Below are positions 1 to 7,308 of a stretch of DNA of 14,234 nucleotides, in pieces. The stretch comes from Planctomycetales bacterium (GTDB lineage Bacteria; Planctomycetota; Planctomycetia; Isosphaerales; Isosphaeraceae). Each line of letters starts with the position of its first letter. Position 1 is the stretch's first letter. The notes under the pieces were generated by a model. The model had not been told where the DNA came from. It ran no database searches and was given only the letters and a program-made list of their open reading frames with translations. Location of the stretch: positions 1-14,234 of the forward strand of contig DAHZZC010000664.1 of the NCBI GenBank assembly GCA_027435495.1. Direction: 5' to 3'. The position numbers were made by a program, and so were the translations under genes.

Positions 1-1786
1 AAATCTCGTACCGGGAGTGCAGCTCTCGCTCGTTGAAGACGCCGTACTTGCCGAAGAGTGCCATCGACTTGGGCGAGACCAGGTCGGGTAGGCTGTCGAT
101 GGTCGTCTTGCGGTTTGGGAGCCCTCGGCGCTCGGCCTCAGCGTGCCAGGCCTCGCTGTAGTTGTCGCCGTTGAAGATGACGTGCTTGCTCTCCTTGACG
201 ATCGACTGAAGCAGCGTCTGGATCTCGACGTTGATGTCCTTCTTGGCTGCGACCGCCGATTCCAGGTGAGTGGCGATGTCGTCCAGACTTTCGGCGACGA
301 TCGTGTTCAGGACGACGATCGGCCCGGCCACCGACTGGCTCGACCCGACGGCCCGGAACTCGAACTTGTTGCCGGTGAAGGCAAACGGGCTGGTCCGGTT
401 GCGGTCGCCGGCATCGCGAGGGAGGGTCGGCAGGGTCGAGACGCCGATCTTGAGTTCGCCGCCGGTCTTCGCCGACTTCGCGCCGCCCTTCTCGATCTGC
501 TCGACGATGTCCTGAAGCATGTCGCCCAGAAAGATCGAGATGATCGCCGGAGGGGCCTCGTTGGCACCCAGGCGGTGGTCATTGTGCGCGCTGGCGACGG
601 CCACGCGGAGCAGGTCGCCGTGTCGGGAGACGGCGCGAATCACTGCGACCAGGAACAGGAGGAACTGCGCGTTGTCGTGCGGCGTTTCGCCGGGCTTGAG
701 CAGATTATTCCCCAGGTCGTCGGCCATCGACCAGTTGAGGTGCTTGCCCGAGCCGTTGACCCCCGCGAACGGCTTCTCGTGCAGCAGGAGCTGCAATCCG
801 TAGCGGTCGGCGACCCGCTTCATCGTCTCCATGACCAGCATGTTGTGGTCGGTGGCGACGTTGGCGTTCTCGAACGTCACCGCGATCTCGTACTGCGCCG
901 GCGAGACCTCGTTGTGCCGCGTCTTGACCGGGACGCCCAGCTTGTAAAGCTCGGTCTCGGTTTCGAGCATGCAGGCCAGAACCCGCTCGGGAATCGAGCC
1001 GAAGTAGTGATCCTCCAGTTCCTGGCCCTTCGGCGGCTTCGCGCCGAAGAGAGTGCGGCCGGCGTTGATCAGGTCCGGCCGGGCGTAGTAGAAATGCTTG
1101 TCGATCAGGAAGTATTCCTGCTCGGGGCCGGCGGTCGTCTGCACGCCGGTGGCCTCCGAGCCGAAAAGCTTGAGAATCCGAACAGCCTGCTTCGAGAGCG
1201 CCTCGACCGATCGAAGCAGCGGAGTTTTCTTGTCGAGCGCCTCGCCGGTCCACGAGCAGAAGGCGGTCGGGATGCAGAGCGTCGTTCCGTTGGGATTCTC
1301 GAGGATGAATGCCGGGCTGGTCGGATCCCAGGCGGTGTAGCCCCGGGCCTCGAACGTGCTCCGGATGCCGCCTGAGGGGAAGCTTGAGGCGTCAGGCTCG
1401 CCCCGCACCAGTTCCTTGCCGCTGAACTCGGCGATCGCCGTCCCCGACTCGGTCGGGGCGAGGAACGAATCGTGCTTCTCGGCCGTCAGGCCGGTCATCG
1501 GCTGGAACCAGTGGGTGTAATGCGTCGCGCCATGCTCCATGGCCCACTCACGCATCGTCGCAGCGACGACATCGGCGATCGAGGCATCGAGCGGCGCGCC
1601 CTTTTTGATCGTGTTCCGCAACGCCTTGTATATATTTTCGGGCAGACGCGCCTTCATCACCTCATCGGAGAAGACGTTCTTGCCAAAAAGCTGGCGGATC
1701 GGCAGGTTGCGAGGGGCTCGATGCCCACTGACCGGCCAGGCCGTGATTGCGTTCACGGCACCTTCCAGGGCCCGGGATTCACTCAT
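1..1786 (-). CDS. glnN: Type III glutamine synthetase, C-terminus cut by window edge
   Basis: Glutamine synthetase joins ammonia to glutamate using ATP and is the main cytoplasmic entry of ammonium. The 595 codons seen belong to the large type III (GlnN) family, usually about 720-730 residues, so roughly the last 130 are missing off the left edge. Visible motifs are NPNGTTLCIPTAF in the N-terminal third, GPEQEYFLID near residue 220 (metal-binding glutamates), KTRHNEVSPAQYEIA near 290, NGSGKHLNWSM near 347 (the active-site glycine/histidine segment), and RLGANEAPPAIIS near 409 (the ATP-binding signature in type III form). The ATG at 1786 is supported by GGAGG seven bases upstream. No adenylylation site is expected in this class. 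No PII or ammonium transporter gene is adjacent. Family assignment is very secure. Confidence 0.96.
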   Translation of the reverse strand, partial: MSESRALEGAVNAITAWPVSGHRAPRNLPIRQLFGKNVFSDEVMKARLPENIYKALRNTIKKGAPLDASIADVVAATMREWAMEHGATHYTHWFQPMTGLTAEKHDSFLAPTESGTAIAEFSGKELVRGEPDASSFPSGGIRSTFEARGYTAWDPTSPAFILENPNGTTLCIPTAFCSWTGEALDKKTPLLRSVEALSKQAVRILKLFGSEATGVQTTAGPEQEYFLIDKHFYYARPDLINAGRTLFGAKPPKGQELEDHYFGSIPERVLACMLETETELYKLGVPVKTRHNEVSPAQYEIAVTFENANVATDHNMLVMETMKRVADRYGLQLLLHEKPFAGVNGSGKHLNWSMADDLGNNLLKPGETPHDNAQFLLFLVAVIRAVSRHGDLLRVAVASAHNDHRLGANEAPPAIISIFLGDMLQDIVEQIEKGGAKSAKTGGELKIGVSTLPTLPRDAGDRNRTSPFAFTGNKFEFRAVGSSQSVAGPIVVLNTIVAESLDDIATHLESAVAAKKDINVEIQTLLQSIVKESKHVIFNGDNYSEAWHAEAERRGLPNRKTTIDSLPDLVSPKSMALFGKYGVFNERELHSRYEI

Positions 1787-1792
1787 AATCGA

Positions 1793-1797
1793 CCTCC
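1793..1797 (-). promoter_or_regulatory. Ribosome binding site of glnN
   Basis: On the minus strand GGAGG lies seven bases before the ATG at 1786. It is one of the best Shine-Dalgarno matches in the window and fixes the glutamine synthetase start. Confidence 0.75.
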
Positions 1798-2275
1798 ATC
1801 AGACGGATCAGGATGGGATGGACACCGCCACGTCCCCCGATCGCCCGGGGGACCGGGCCGGGAGCGGCGGGGCGGGAACTCGAGAACCTGCATGATTTCG
1901 CCGGCCGGCCGCGAGGGCCGCGCACGCCCGGGATCCGGACGCACGAGGTCATCGGGTCGGTCGATCGGGAGGCCAGGCCCCGATGCCGATCCCTCGGAGT
2001 TTCGCCTGCCCGTTTCATAACGGACGAACGACGCGGGCCCCGAGGTCATCGCGAGAGCGGGATGCGCGGCCCGCGAGACGATTCGTACGTCGCGACGTCC
2101 CGATTTTCCGGTGTGGCTCGTCCCTGTCGATGGGCCAATCACAACCGGTCAACGGAGCCGGGCACGAACCGATCTCGCATCAGCGCGGGAGAGACGCCGA
2201 TCCTGAACTGGCCGACGGAGGCCGCACTCGAACCGCGTGCGACCCCTCCGGTCTCATGCTCGTGTGAAAGATAGG

Positions 2276-2281
2276 AGTATA
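2276..2281 (-). promoter_or_regulatory. Possible -10 element (TATACT) for glnN
   Basis: Reading leftward, TATACT matches five of six bases of the sigma-70 -10 consensus. At a 17-base spacing the -35 would be TGGTAA, which is poor. If used, it would give glnN a leader of about 480 bases. This is a weak call from sequence alone. Confidence 0.2.
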
Positions 2282-2282
2282 A

Positions 2283-2328
2283 CCCGGGCCTCAATCACTT
2301 ACCAGACCTCAGCCTGGCCAGGCCCGGG
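2283..2328 (-). terminator. Inverted repeat downstream of the metal-binding lipoprotein gene
   Basis: CCCGGGCCT at 2283-2291 and AGGCCCGGG at 2320-2328 are perfect 9-base complements with a 28-base loop. They lie 34 bases past the lipoprotein stop in the direction of transcription. The minus strand continues TTATACTCC after the stem, so there is no real U-tract. It may be a weak terminator or a 3'-end stabilising structure. It could also be an operator next to the possible -10 element. Confidence 0.35.
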
Positions 2329-2361
2329 GAGAAAGGCGCCGTCACCGTGAGTGCCTCGCCC

Positions 2362-2877
2362 TCACTTCGCGGCCGAGTTCTTCGCGTCGAGCTGGGCGAA
2401 ATACTTCTTCGGATCGGCCTTGATCTTGTCCTCACACCCATCGCAGCAGAGGAAGACCGTGCGCCCGTCGACCGTCACCTTGAACGGCTTGCCCATCTCG
2501 CCGAGCTTGTCGTTCGAGACGGGGCAGAAGACCTGCTTCATCGCCAGTTGCTGGTCGGCCGCCGGAAGCTCCTTGATGTTCGCAATCTCCTCGGGGCCGA
2601 GCTTCGAGGTCGAAGCAGCGCCTCCCTTGGGCGGCTCGAGCTTCGGGGTCTCGTCCCCCTTCTTGCCCTCGGCCGGCTTGGCGGGCTCGTGGGCCTCGCC
2701 CTTCGGCGCCTTTTCCTCCACACTCGATGGCGGGATGATCGGCTTCTTGGGCGCCAGCGACGGGCTGGCGGTCGTGGGATTGCCCTGCGGCGCGGGGGCC
2801 GGGCCTTCCTCCTCGCCGCAGCCTGCGGCAATCCCGGCCACGGCGACGACCCAGGCAAATCTGCGGATCAGGTTCAT
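2362..2877 (-). CDS. Lipoprotein with C-terminal YHS-like, cysteine-rich metal-binding domain
   Basis: This 171-residue protein begins with a lipoprotein signal peptide (MNLIRRFAWVVAVAG, lipobox IAAGC, lipidated Cys20). A proline/glutamate/lysine-rich linker follows to about residue 105. The C-terminal domain contains CPVSND at 118-123, then FLCCDGC at 142-148, then a DPKKYF segment. The order CPV...CCxxC...DPxxY resembles YHS/TRASH-type metal-binding domains, where the cysteines bind copper or other heavy metals. The inferred role is an envelope-tethered metal binder or chaperone. The ATG at 2877 is chosen because the signal peptide starts there and a purine-rich GAGAAGAGA lies just upstream. 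An in-frame start at 2952 would add 25 non-hydrophobic residues. No metal transporter is adjacent, so the metal is unknown. Confidence 0.82.
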   Translation of the reverse strand: MNLIRRFAWVVAVAGIAAGCGEEEGPAPAPQGNPTTASPSLAPKKPIIPPSSVEEKAPKGEAHEPAKPAEGKKGDETPKLEPPKGGAASTSKLGPEEIANIKELPAADQQLAMKQVFCPVSNDKLGEMGKPFKVTVDGRTVFLCCDGCEDKIKADPKKYFAQLDAKNSAAK

Positions 2878-2967
2878 CGGTCTCTTCTCGGTGGGGCCCA
2901 TCGATCGATCCAGGGCGACGCCGAACGATTGCGACGCCTTAACGCCTGTCATTCTAGCCGCGGCGCC

Positions 2968-2985
2968 GGGGCCTCGCCAGGCCCC
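2968..2985 (-). terminator. Hairpin just after the YhaM-like gene
   Basis: GGGGCCT at 2968-2974 and AGGCCCC at 2979-2985 form a perfect 7-base stem with a 4-base loop. It starts 11 bases past the exoribonuclease stop. The leftward strand has no U-tract after it, so it may stabilise the mRNA end or terminate poorly. The lipoprotein gene could then be partly cotranscribed. Confidence 0.45.
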
Positions 2986-2996
2986 CGACTACCCGG

Positions 2997-4046
2997 TCAG
3001 CCCGCCGCGGAGTCGGCCGATCCAGTGGCCGGCGCGTCCGGAATCCCCTTGTAGAACCGACGATTCTCCAGCGCGTAGATCCGGTCGGTGAAGATATCGG
3101 CCGTCTGCGAGGTCATTCGCTCGCGTGCCACGCAGTTCATCTTGGCGTCCAGGTCGTCAATGTACGAGACCAGCAGCGCCTCCATCGTCAGCGGAGGGAT
3201 CGGCGAGCCGTACTCACGCTTGCCGTGGTGCGAGAGGACCGCATGCTCCAGCAGGATCAGTGTCTCGGCCGGGAACCCCTCGATCCGCGCTGCCGCCTCA
3301 CGGATCATGTCGCGGCCAATGAGGATGTGCCCGATGAGCTGCCCTTCCTTCGTGTACTTTGTCTCGACCGGGTGATATTCCAGCTCCCGGAGCTTGCCGA
3401 TATCGTGCAGGACCGTCGCCGCAACCACAACGCCCCGGTTCAGCGGCGGGTCGAGCTGATCGTAATACTTCGCGTAGTGATCGGCCAGGAAACTCGCGAT
3501 CCGCGTCATGCTCCAGACGTGCTCGATCAGGCCGCCCGTGTAGCTGTGGTGCATCCCCTGCGCGGCCGGCATCTTCTTGAAAAGTGCCTGGTTCTCCTCC
3601 AGGATATCCTCCACCAACCTCTTCAGGTGCGGCTGATCGATGCAACGCTCGATCAGATCGCGGAGCTTCCTCAGAAGATCGTCGGACGGATACCGGCTGC
3701 TCTCGTACAGGTCGGCAAAGACAAACCCGTGCGCCGCGTCCTCGTCGGTCGTCGGGCGGATACCCAGAATCTCGACCTGCATCCCGTACCGGACGTCGAA
3801 CTTGCCCCGAACCTGCAGGCGATACGCCGTCCCTTCTTTCCAGTGCTCCGCTTCTTCGAGGAAGCGATTATCCGACCAGAGCGGCGCCTCCACCGTCGAC
3901 CGGCTGTCTCGGAAGATGCAGCGCATGTAGGGCTGGCCCGACCGGGTCATACCCTTCGTCTTCCGCACCAGGGCCGCGTAACAGACGGCCTCCTCGTCAC
4001 TGACCAGGTCCGAAAGCTTGATGACCACCGGCTCGGTCCCCATCAT
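2997..4046 (-). CDS. yhaM: YhaM-family 3'-5' exoribonuclease (OB-fold + HD domain)
   Basis: The 349-residue protein has an N-terminal OB-fold nucleic-acid-binding domain (about residues 20-97) and an HD metal-dependent phosphohydrolase domain (about 160-320). Visible HD ligands are His167 in GMHHSYTGG, His176 in LIEHVW, His214-Asp215 in LHDIGK, the histidines of HAVLSHHG near 268-274, and Asp297/298 in YIDDLDAKM. This layout and length match Bacillus YhaM, a cytoplasmic 3'-5' exonuclease acting on RNA and single-stranded DNA in RNA turnover. The start is ambiguous: GTG 4049, ATG 4046 and ATG 4043 are consecutive codons. AAAGGTGG upstream gives the best spacing to ATG 4046. It is divergent from the oxidoreductase gene. 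Family assignment is secure; substrate is inferred from the family. Confidence 0.92.
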   Translation of the reverse strand: MMGTEPVVIKLSDLVSDEEAVCYAALVRKTKGMTRSGQPYMRCIFRDSRSTVEAPLWSDNRFLEEAEHWKEGTAYRLQVRGKFDVRYGMQVEILGIRPTTDEDAAHGFVFADLYESSRYPSDDLLRKLRDLIERCIDQPHLKRLVEDILEENQALFKKMPAAQGMHHSYTGGLIEHVWSMTRIASFLADHYAKYYDQLDPPLNRGVVVAATVLHDIGKLRELEYHPVETKYTKEGQLIGHILIGRDMIREAAARIEGFPAETLILLEHAVLSHHGKREYGSPIPPLTMEALLVSYIDDLDAKMNCVARERMTSQTADIFTDRIYALENRRFYKGIPDAPATGSADSAAG

Positions 4047-4120
4047 CACTCGCCACCTTTCCCGATCGGAAGCCGCCCGGCCGTTGCCCCGCTTGCCTCC
4101 TCCAGTTTACAACACGGTCA

Positions 4121-4137
4121 TCGGCCGATCGGGCCGA
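4121..4137. promoter_or_regulatory. Dyad in the divergent yhaM/oxidoreductase promoter region
   Basis: TCGGCC at 4121-4126 and GGCCGA at 4132-4137 form a perfect 6-base inverted repeat around GATCG. It lies mid-way in the 228-base region between the two divergent starts, where an operator would sit. No convincing -35/-10 pair was seen for either gene. The motif is GC-rich and could arise by chance. Confidence 0.25.
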
Positions 4138-4274
4138 CTCCCCCTGCTGCTGCACTGCGCTCCTTCTGCTCATTGGAATACCATGATCGTTTGTTCGGCA
4201 CAATGGGAGCCGACCCAAACCTGGATTCTTACTGTATTTCCGATCACATTCGCCGGTAAGCCGCAAGGATTCTG

Positions 4275-5894
4275 ATGATGGCGACAGATGCGAAGGATCT
4301 GCGATCGGCCGTGGCGACGAAAGGCCAGTTGGGGCGGCCGATGAGCTTCCGCGAGGCGGCGGCCAGGCGATGGGACGTGATCGTCATTGGGGCCGGTCAC
4401 AACGGGCTGACGTGTGCGGCGTATCTAGCGCGAGCAGGTCGGAGTGTCCTTGTCCTTGAGGCCCGGCCGAGGGTCGGCGGGGCCTGCACGCTCCGAGAGG
4501 TCTGGCCAGGGGCCTGGGTCTCGCCGTGCGCGTACCTGGTCGGATTGCTCCATCCGACGGTGATCCGCGAACTGAAGATGGAGGAGCGCGGATTCCGGTG
4601 GACGCCCGCAACGGCTGGCCTCTTTGTCCCGTTCGAGGATGGGAGCAGCATCCAGCTCTGGGACGACAATCAGCTCTGCGAGCAGGAGATCGCCCGGTTC
4701 GCGCCCGGCTCGCTCTCTGGCTGGAGAGCGTTCGGCGACGTCAAGCGACGGCTCCGCGATGCGCTCCGTCCCGAGGGGGATAATGACCTCTGGATCGGCC
4801 GGGCGCCCTCGCGCGACGAGATCGAGCGCCGGCTGGCCAGCGATGCCGAGGCGATTGGCCTCCTATCGGAGTGGTCGATGGTGGAGTACGTGGAGCGGTT
4901 CATCGAGGACGAGCGATTGCAGATGGCCTACCTGGGGCAGGGGGTGATCGGAACCAACGCAAGTCCGCACGACCCGGGGACGGCCTCGATCCACTTCCAT
5001 CACCAGTCGGGTCGGCTCGGCGGGATGCCGGGGATGTGGGGGTATGTCGAGGGCGGGATGGGAATGGTCTCGTTCCTGCTCGCCGACATCGCTCAGGACG
5101 CCGGCGCGGTCATTCTGACCGATGCCCCGGTTGCGAGAATCGTGCCGGGCGAGGGGGTTGAACTGGAGGGGGGCGATCGGATCGGATCGGGATGCGTGGT
5201 CTCGAACGCCGACCCGAGAACGACCCTCCGTCTGCTCGGCGAGGCGGCCGATCCCGGCTGGCGAGCCCGGGTGGAATCGATTCCGCAGGTCGGTTGCACG
5301 GTCAAACTGAACGTCGCTCTGCGCGAACTGCCGAGCTTTCTGGCCCGACCGGGTTCGTCGATGCCGCACCACCTCGGCCAGATCAACACGCCGCTCACAA
5401 AAGCGGAATGGCAGGCGGGTTACGATCACGCCCTCGCAGGCGAGCTTCCCGATCGGCTCTGGACCGAGTTGTACTTCCAGACGGCGCACGACCCGACCGT
5501 GGCGCCGAAGGGTATCCACACCATGAGCGTCTTCGCGCAGTACGTCCCGCACACGTTCGCCAGGGGCGACTGGGATTCGCGACGCGAGGAGGTGCGCGAC
5601 CTCGCCCTCCGCTCGATTGGCCGATTCTGCGAGAATATCCCGGACACGGTGATCGACGCCGAGGTCCTAGGTCCTCCCGACATCGAGCGCGAGGTCGGCC
5701 TGGTCGGCGGACATATCTTCCAGGGCGAATGCCTGCCCGAGTTCATGTGGGATCGTCGGCTCACCCCGACCACGCCGATGCCTGGCGTCTACCTGTGCGG
5801 CGCCGCGACGCATCCCGGCGGGAGCGTGATCGCGATCAACGGCCGGAACGCCGCGATGGAGATCCTGGCGACGTTGGCCGGGGAATCCGACTGA
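4275..5894 (+). CDS. FAD-dependent oxidoreductase, PYROXD2/phytoene-desaturase-like
   Basis: This 539-residue flavoprotein has an N-terminal Rossmann FAD-binding motif, DVIVIGAGHNG, at residues 34-44. It is followed by the beta-2 glutamate in VLVLEAR and the VGGACT turn near 67-72. The C-terminal FAD segment is GVYLCGAATHPGGSV near 505-520. Length and motifs, including YVEGGMGMVS and the GGHIFQGE segment, match the NAD(P)/FAD oxidoreductases related to PYROXD2 and CrtI carotenoid desaturases. The substrate is unknown. No phytoene synthase or other carotenoid gene is nearby, so a carotenoid role is not supported. AAGGA lies 5 bases before ATG 4275 and 8 bases before ATG 4278, so either may start it. 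ATG 4341 would also keep the FAD domain. It appears monocistronic and converges on the methyltransferase gene 120 bases away. Confidence 0.9.
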   Translation: MMATDAKDLRSAVATKGQLGRPMSFREAAARRWDVIVIGAGHNGLTCAAYLARAGRSVLVLEARPRVGGACTLREVWPGAWVSPCAYLVGLLHPTVIRELKMEERGFRWTPATAGLFVPFEDGSSIQLWDDNQLCEQEIARFAPGSLSGWRAFGDVKRRLRDALRPEGDNDLWIGRAPSRDEIERRLASDAEAIGLLSEWSMVEYVERFIEDERLQMAYLGQGVIGTNASPHDPGTASIHFHHQSGRLGGMPGMWGYVEGGMGMVSFLLADIAQDAGAVILTDAPVARIVPGEGVELEGGDRIGSGCVVSNADPRTTLRLLGEAADPGWRARVESIPQVGCTVKLNVALRELPSFLARPGSSMPHHLGQINTPLTKAEWQAGYDHALAGELPDRLWTELYFQTAHDPTVAPKGIHTMSVFAQYVPHTFARGDWDSRREEVRDLALRSIGRFCENIPDTVIDAEVLGPPDIEREVGLVGGHIFQGECLPEFMWDRRLTPTTPMPGVYLCGAATHPGGSVIAINGRNAAMEILATLAGESD

Positions 5895-6014
5895 CTGGTC
5901 GCGGGACCTCGTCTCGCCCAGGCCGCTGGCTACCCCGCCGGGCCCTCTTGACGCCGACCCGTGGCCTGGCTTCCGACCGGCGACCCGGCGAGCGCGGCCG
6001 TTCCCTGGATTCGT

Positions 6015-6908
6015 TCAGTCGTGGGCCGTGACAAGAATCGCCTCACCCCGGCTCTCGGCGTCCAGACGGCGGGCCAGCCGCGGGGCGAAGTAGGAATCGA
6101 TGAGTCCCACCCGACTCGTGAGTCGGTATGGCACCCGGTAACCGTAGCGGAGAAGCTGCCGGATCGAAGAACCCACCGCGCTGGGAAGCGAGTAGGTCGA
6201 CAGACTTCGAATATCGAGTCCGGCGCGCTCGCACGCCACCCTTAGGCTCTTCGGGGAGAACTGCATCAGGTGGTAGGGGAGGTCGGTGCTATGCCAGACA
6301 TCCCTGATGGTCTGGCAGAAGTAACAATCGGCGTTGGGGACCGCGATCCAGATCCTGCCGCCCGGGGAGAGTCGGCCCTTCATCACCGAAAGAGTCGCCA
6401 CGGGGTCGGGGACGTGTTCCAGGACGTGATTGGCCGTGAGGATATCGAAACGCCTCTCCGGATGCGTCTCGGCGAATTGCTCGAGTGTCCCCGTGAAAAC
6501 CTCGAGGCCCGCCGACCGGCACCGCTCCGCCGCCACCGGGCTAGGCTCAACTCCTTCGACGACGGCGCCCAGCCGGGCGGCGATCCGCAGGAAGGACCCT
6601 CCGCCGCATCCCACGTCGAGCAGTTTCTCACCCGGCGCGATCTTGATGTGGCGGAGTTCCCCGGTCCGTTGTGCTTCCGCCACGATCTCGTCGTCGTTCC
6701 CGGTCCCCGGGTCATAGGGCGAGTAATTCTCCGAGTAGTACGTCGCGAGTTCGTCCCACGACGGTTGCGGATTCATGAAGCGGTGTGTACAGGCCTCACA
6801 ACGATCGACCTGCCAGATCCGCTCATCGATCTTCCGCGTCGTTCGAGCCGCGAAATCATGGTGGATCCGATCGGAGCCGCAGACCGGACAATGGGTCAAA
6901 TCCCGCAT
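6015..6908 (-). CDS. Class I SAM-dependent methyltransferase with N-terminal zinc ribbon
   Basis: The 297-residue protein starts with a putative zinc ribbon (CPVC at 7-10, CEAC at 37-40, then HRFMNPQP). A class I methyltransferase fold follows, with LLDVGCGGG at 96-104 (SAM-binding motif I), the acidic ribose contact VEPS near 120-123, and NHVLEHVPDP at 159-168. The DLPYHLMQFSPKSL segment is typical of sugar or small-molecule methyltransferases in glycan clusters. The acceptor is unknown. An open frame continues upstream to 7574, but that part is antisense to the next gene and lacks domains. AAAGGGGG at 6916-6923 lies seven bases before ATG 6908 and only one base before ATG 6914, so 6908 is preferred. 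It is divergent from the TPR/GT9 gene. A surface-glycan role is inference. Confidence 0.9.
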   Translation of the reverse strand: MRDLTHCPVCGSDRIHHDFAARTTRKIDERIWQVDRCEACTHRFMNPQPSWDELATYYSENYSPYDPGTGNDDEIVAEAQRTGELRHIKIAPGEKLLDVGCGGGSFLRIAARLGAVVEGVEPSPVAAERCRSAGLEVFTGTLEQFAETHPERRFDILTANHVLEHVPDPVATLSVMKGRLSPGGRIWIAVPNADCYFCQTIRDVWHSTDLPYHLMQFSPKSLRVACERAGLDIRSLSTYSLPSAVGSSIRQLLRYGYRVPYRLTSRVGLIDSYFAPRLARRLDAESRGEAILVTAHD

Positions 6909-6924
6909 GGGCATACCCCCTTTG

Positions 6925-6969
6925 TTCTGGTGGAAGACCCGACGCGACCACGGTACCAGAAGCTCTGGT
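6925..6969 (-). promoter_or_regulatory. Mutually exclusive hairpins in the methyltransferase leader
   Basis: In the leftward transcript, ACCAGA (6969-6964) can pair with TCTGGT (6960-6955) as a 6-base stem with a 3-base loop. Alternatively TTCTGGT (6961-6955) can pair with ACCAGAA (6931-6925) as a 7-base stem with a 23-base loop. The two structures share a segment and exclude each other. The second ends two bases before AAAGGGGG, the presumed ribosome site. This is the layout of a translation switch, but no known riboswitch class was recognised and function is inferred from pairing alone. Confidence 0.35.
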
Positions 6970-7185
6970 TTCCCAGGTGAGCCGAGGGTCTCGAAAAAGT
7001 CGGCTGGCCTATTGAGTCGCCGCAAGGAAACATACGAAGCCAGCTTATCCGTGGAGGTTTCGAATGCGCCAACGGTATCCGGATGAATCCTGGAACACGA
7101 GATCTCATCCACGCAAATGGCTTCGATCAATGCGTTTCCGTAGACTTTAGCCGATAGGAATGCCTGGACACAAGCGGTCGACGGA

Positions 7186-7249
7186 GGGCCTCCGCGGCCG
7201 GCGATTGTCGCGGATCGGATCTTGGTGTAGTGTGGCCGGGCCTCCGCGG
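7186..7249. repeat. 12-base direct repeat flanking a candidate promoter
   Basis: GGGCCTCCGCGG occurs exactly at 7186-7197 and again at 7238-7249, with starts 52 bases apart (about five helical turns). The pair brackets the weak rightward promoter of the TPR/GT9 gene. Tandem sites on one helix face can bind a regulator. In a GC-rich genome the match could also be chance. Confidence 0.4.
7205..7233 (+). promoter_or_regulatory. Weak sigma-70-like promoter for the TPR/GT9 gene
   Basis: TTGTCG (four of six -35 bases) is followed after 17 bases by TAGTGT (three of six -10 bases). It lies about 75 bases before the start codon at 7309. Position and spacing are right but the hexamers are poor. Confidence 0.25.
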
Positions 7250-7308
7250 GCGAGGGATGTCGTGATTCCTTTCCCCATCCGGGCCGACGTTCTCGGGAGA
7301 CCGACGCG

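Larger units (their letters stand above)
1787..2361. other. 575-base intergenic region upstream of glnN
   Basis: This stretch separates the lipoprotein stop from the glutamine synthetase start, and both genes read leftward. The open frames within it are arginine/proline-rich GC-driven frames with no recognisable domain. Inside are the glnN ribosome site, a TATACT hexamer and a 9-base inverted repeat (both listed separately). No good sigma-54 element was found, although glutamine synthetase genes sometimes use one. It most likely holds the glnN promoter and a long leader. Confidence 0.6.
6909..7308. other. 400-base divergent intergenic region
   Basis: This region lies between the methyltransferase and the TPR/GT9 gene, which diverge. 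It is less GC-rich than the flanking genes. It holds the methyltransferase ribosome site, two competing hairpins in its leader, a 12-base direct repeat and a weak rightward promoter (listed separately). The leftward open frame through it has no recognisable domain and no well-placed start. Confidence 0.6.

Noticed and set aside
143..1375. 410-codon rightward frame at the left end
   Set aside because: It is the antisense of the glutamine synthetase gene, whose motifs are unmistakable on the other strand; the rightward translation is low-complexity Arg/Asp/Val-rich.
1783..2142. 119-codon leftward frame ending four bases inside the glnN start
   Set aside because: The translation is Arg/Pro/Gly-rich with no domain; the apparent overlap comes from the ATGAG at the glnN start.
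2290..2304. Sigma-54-like element upstream of glnN
   Set aside because: TGG and TTG occur in roughly the right order, but the required GG-N10-GC spacing is not met.
3225..4259. 344-codon rightward frame opposite the YhaM-like gene
   Set aside because: It is a GC-driven shadow of the HD-domain gene with no recognisable domain.
5895..6014. CCAGGCC/GGCCTGG inverted repeat in the convergent gap as a bidirectional terminator
   Set aside because: The 7-base stem encloses a 38-base loop and has no T-tract on either side, so the evidence is too weak.
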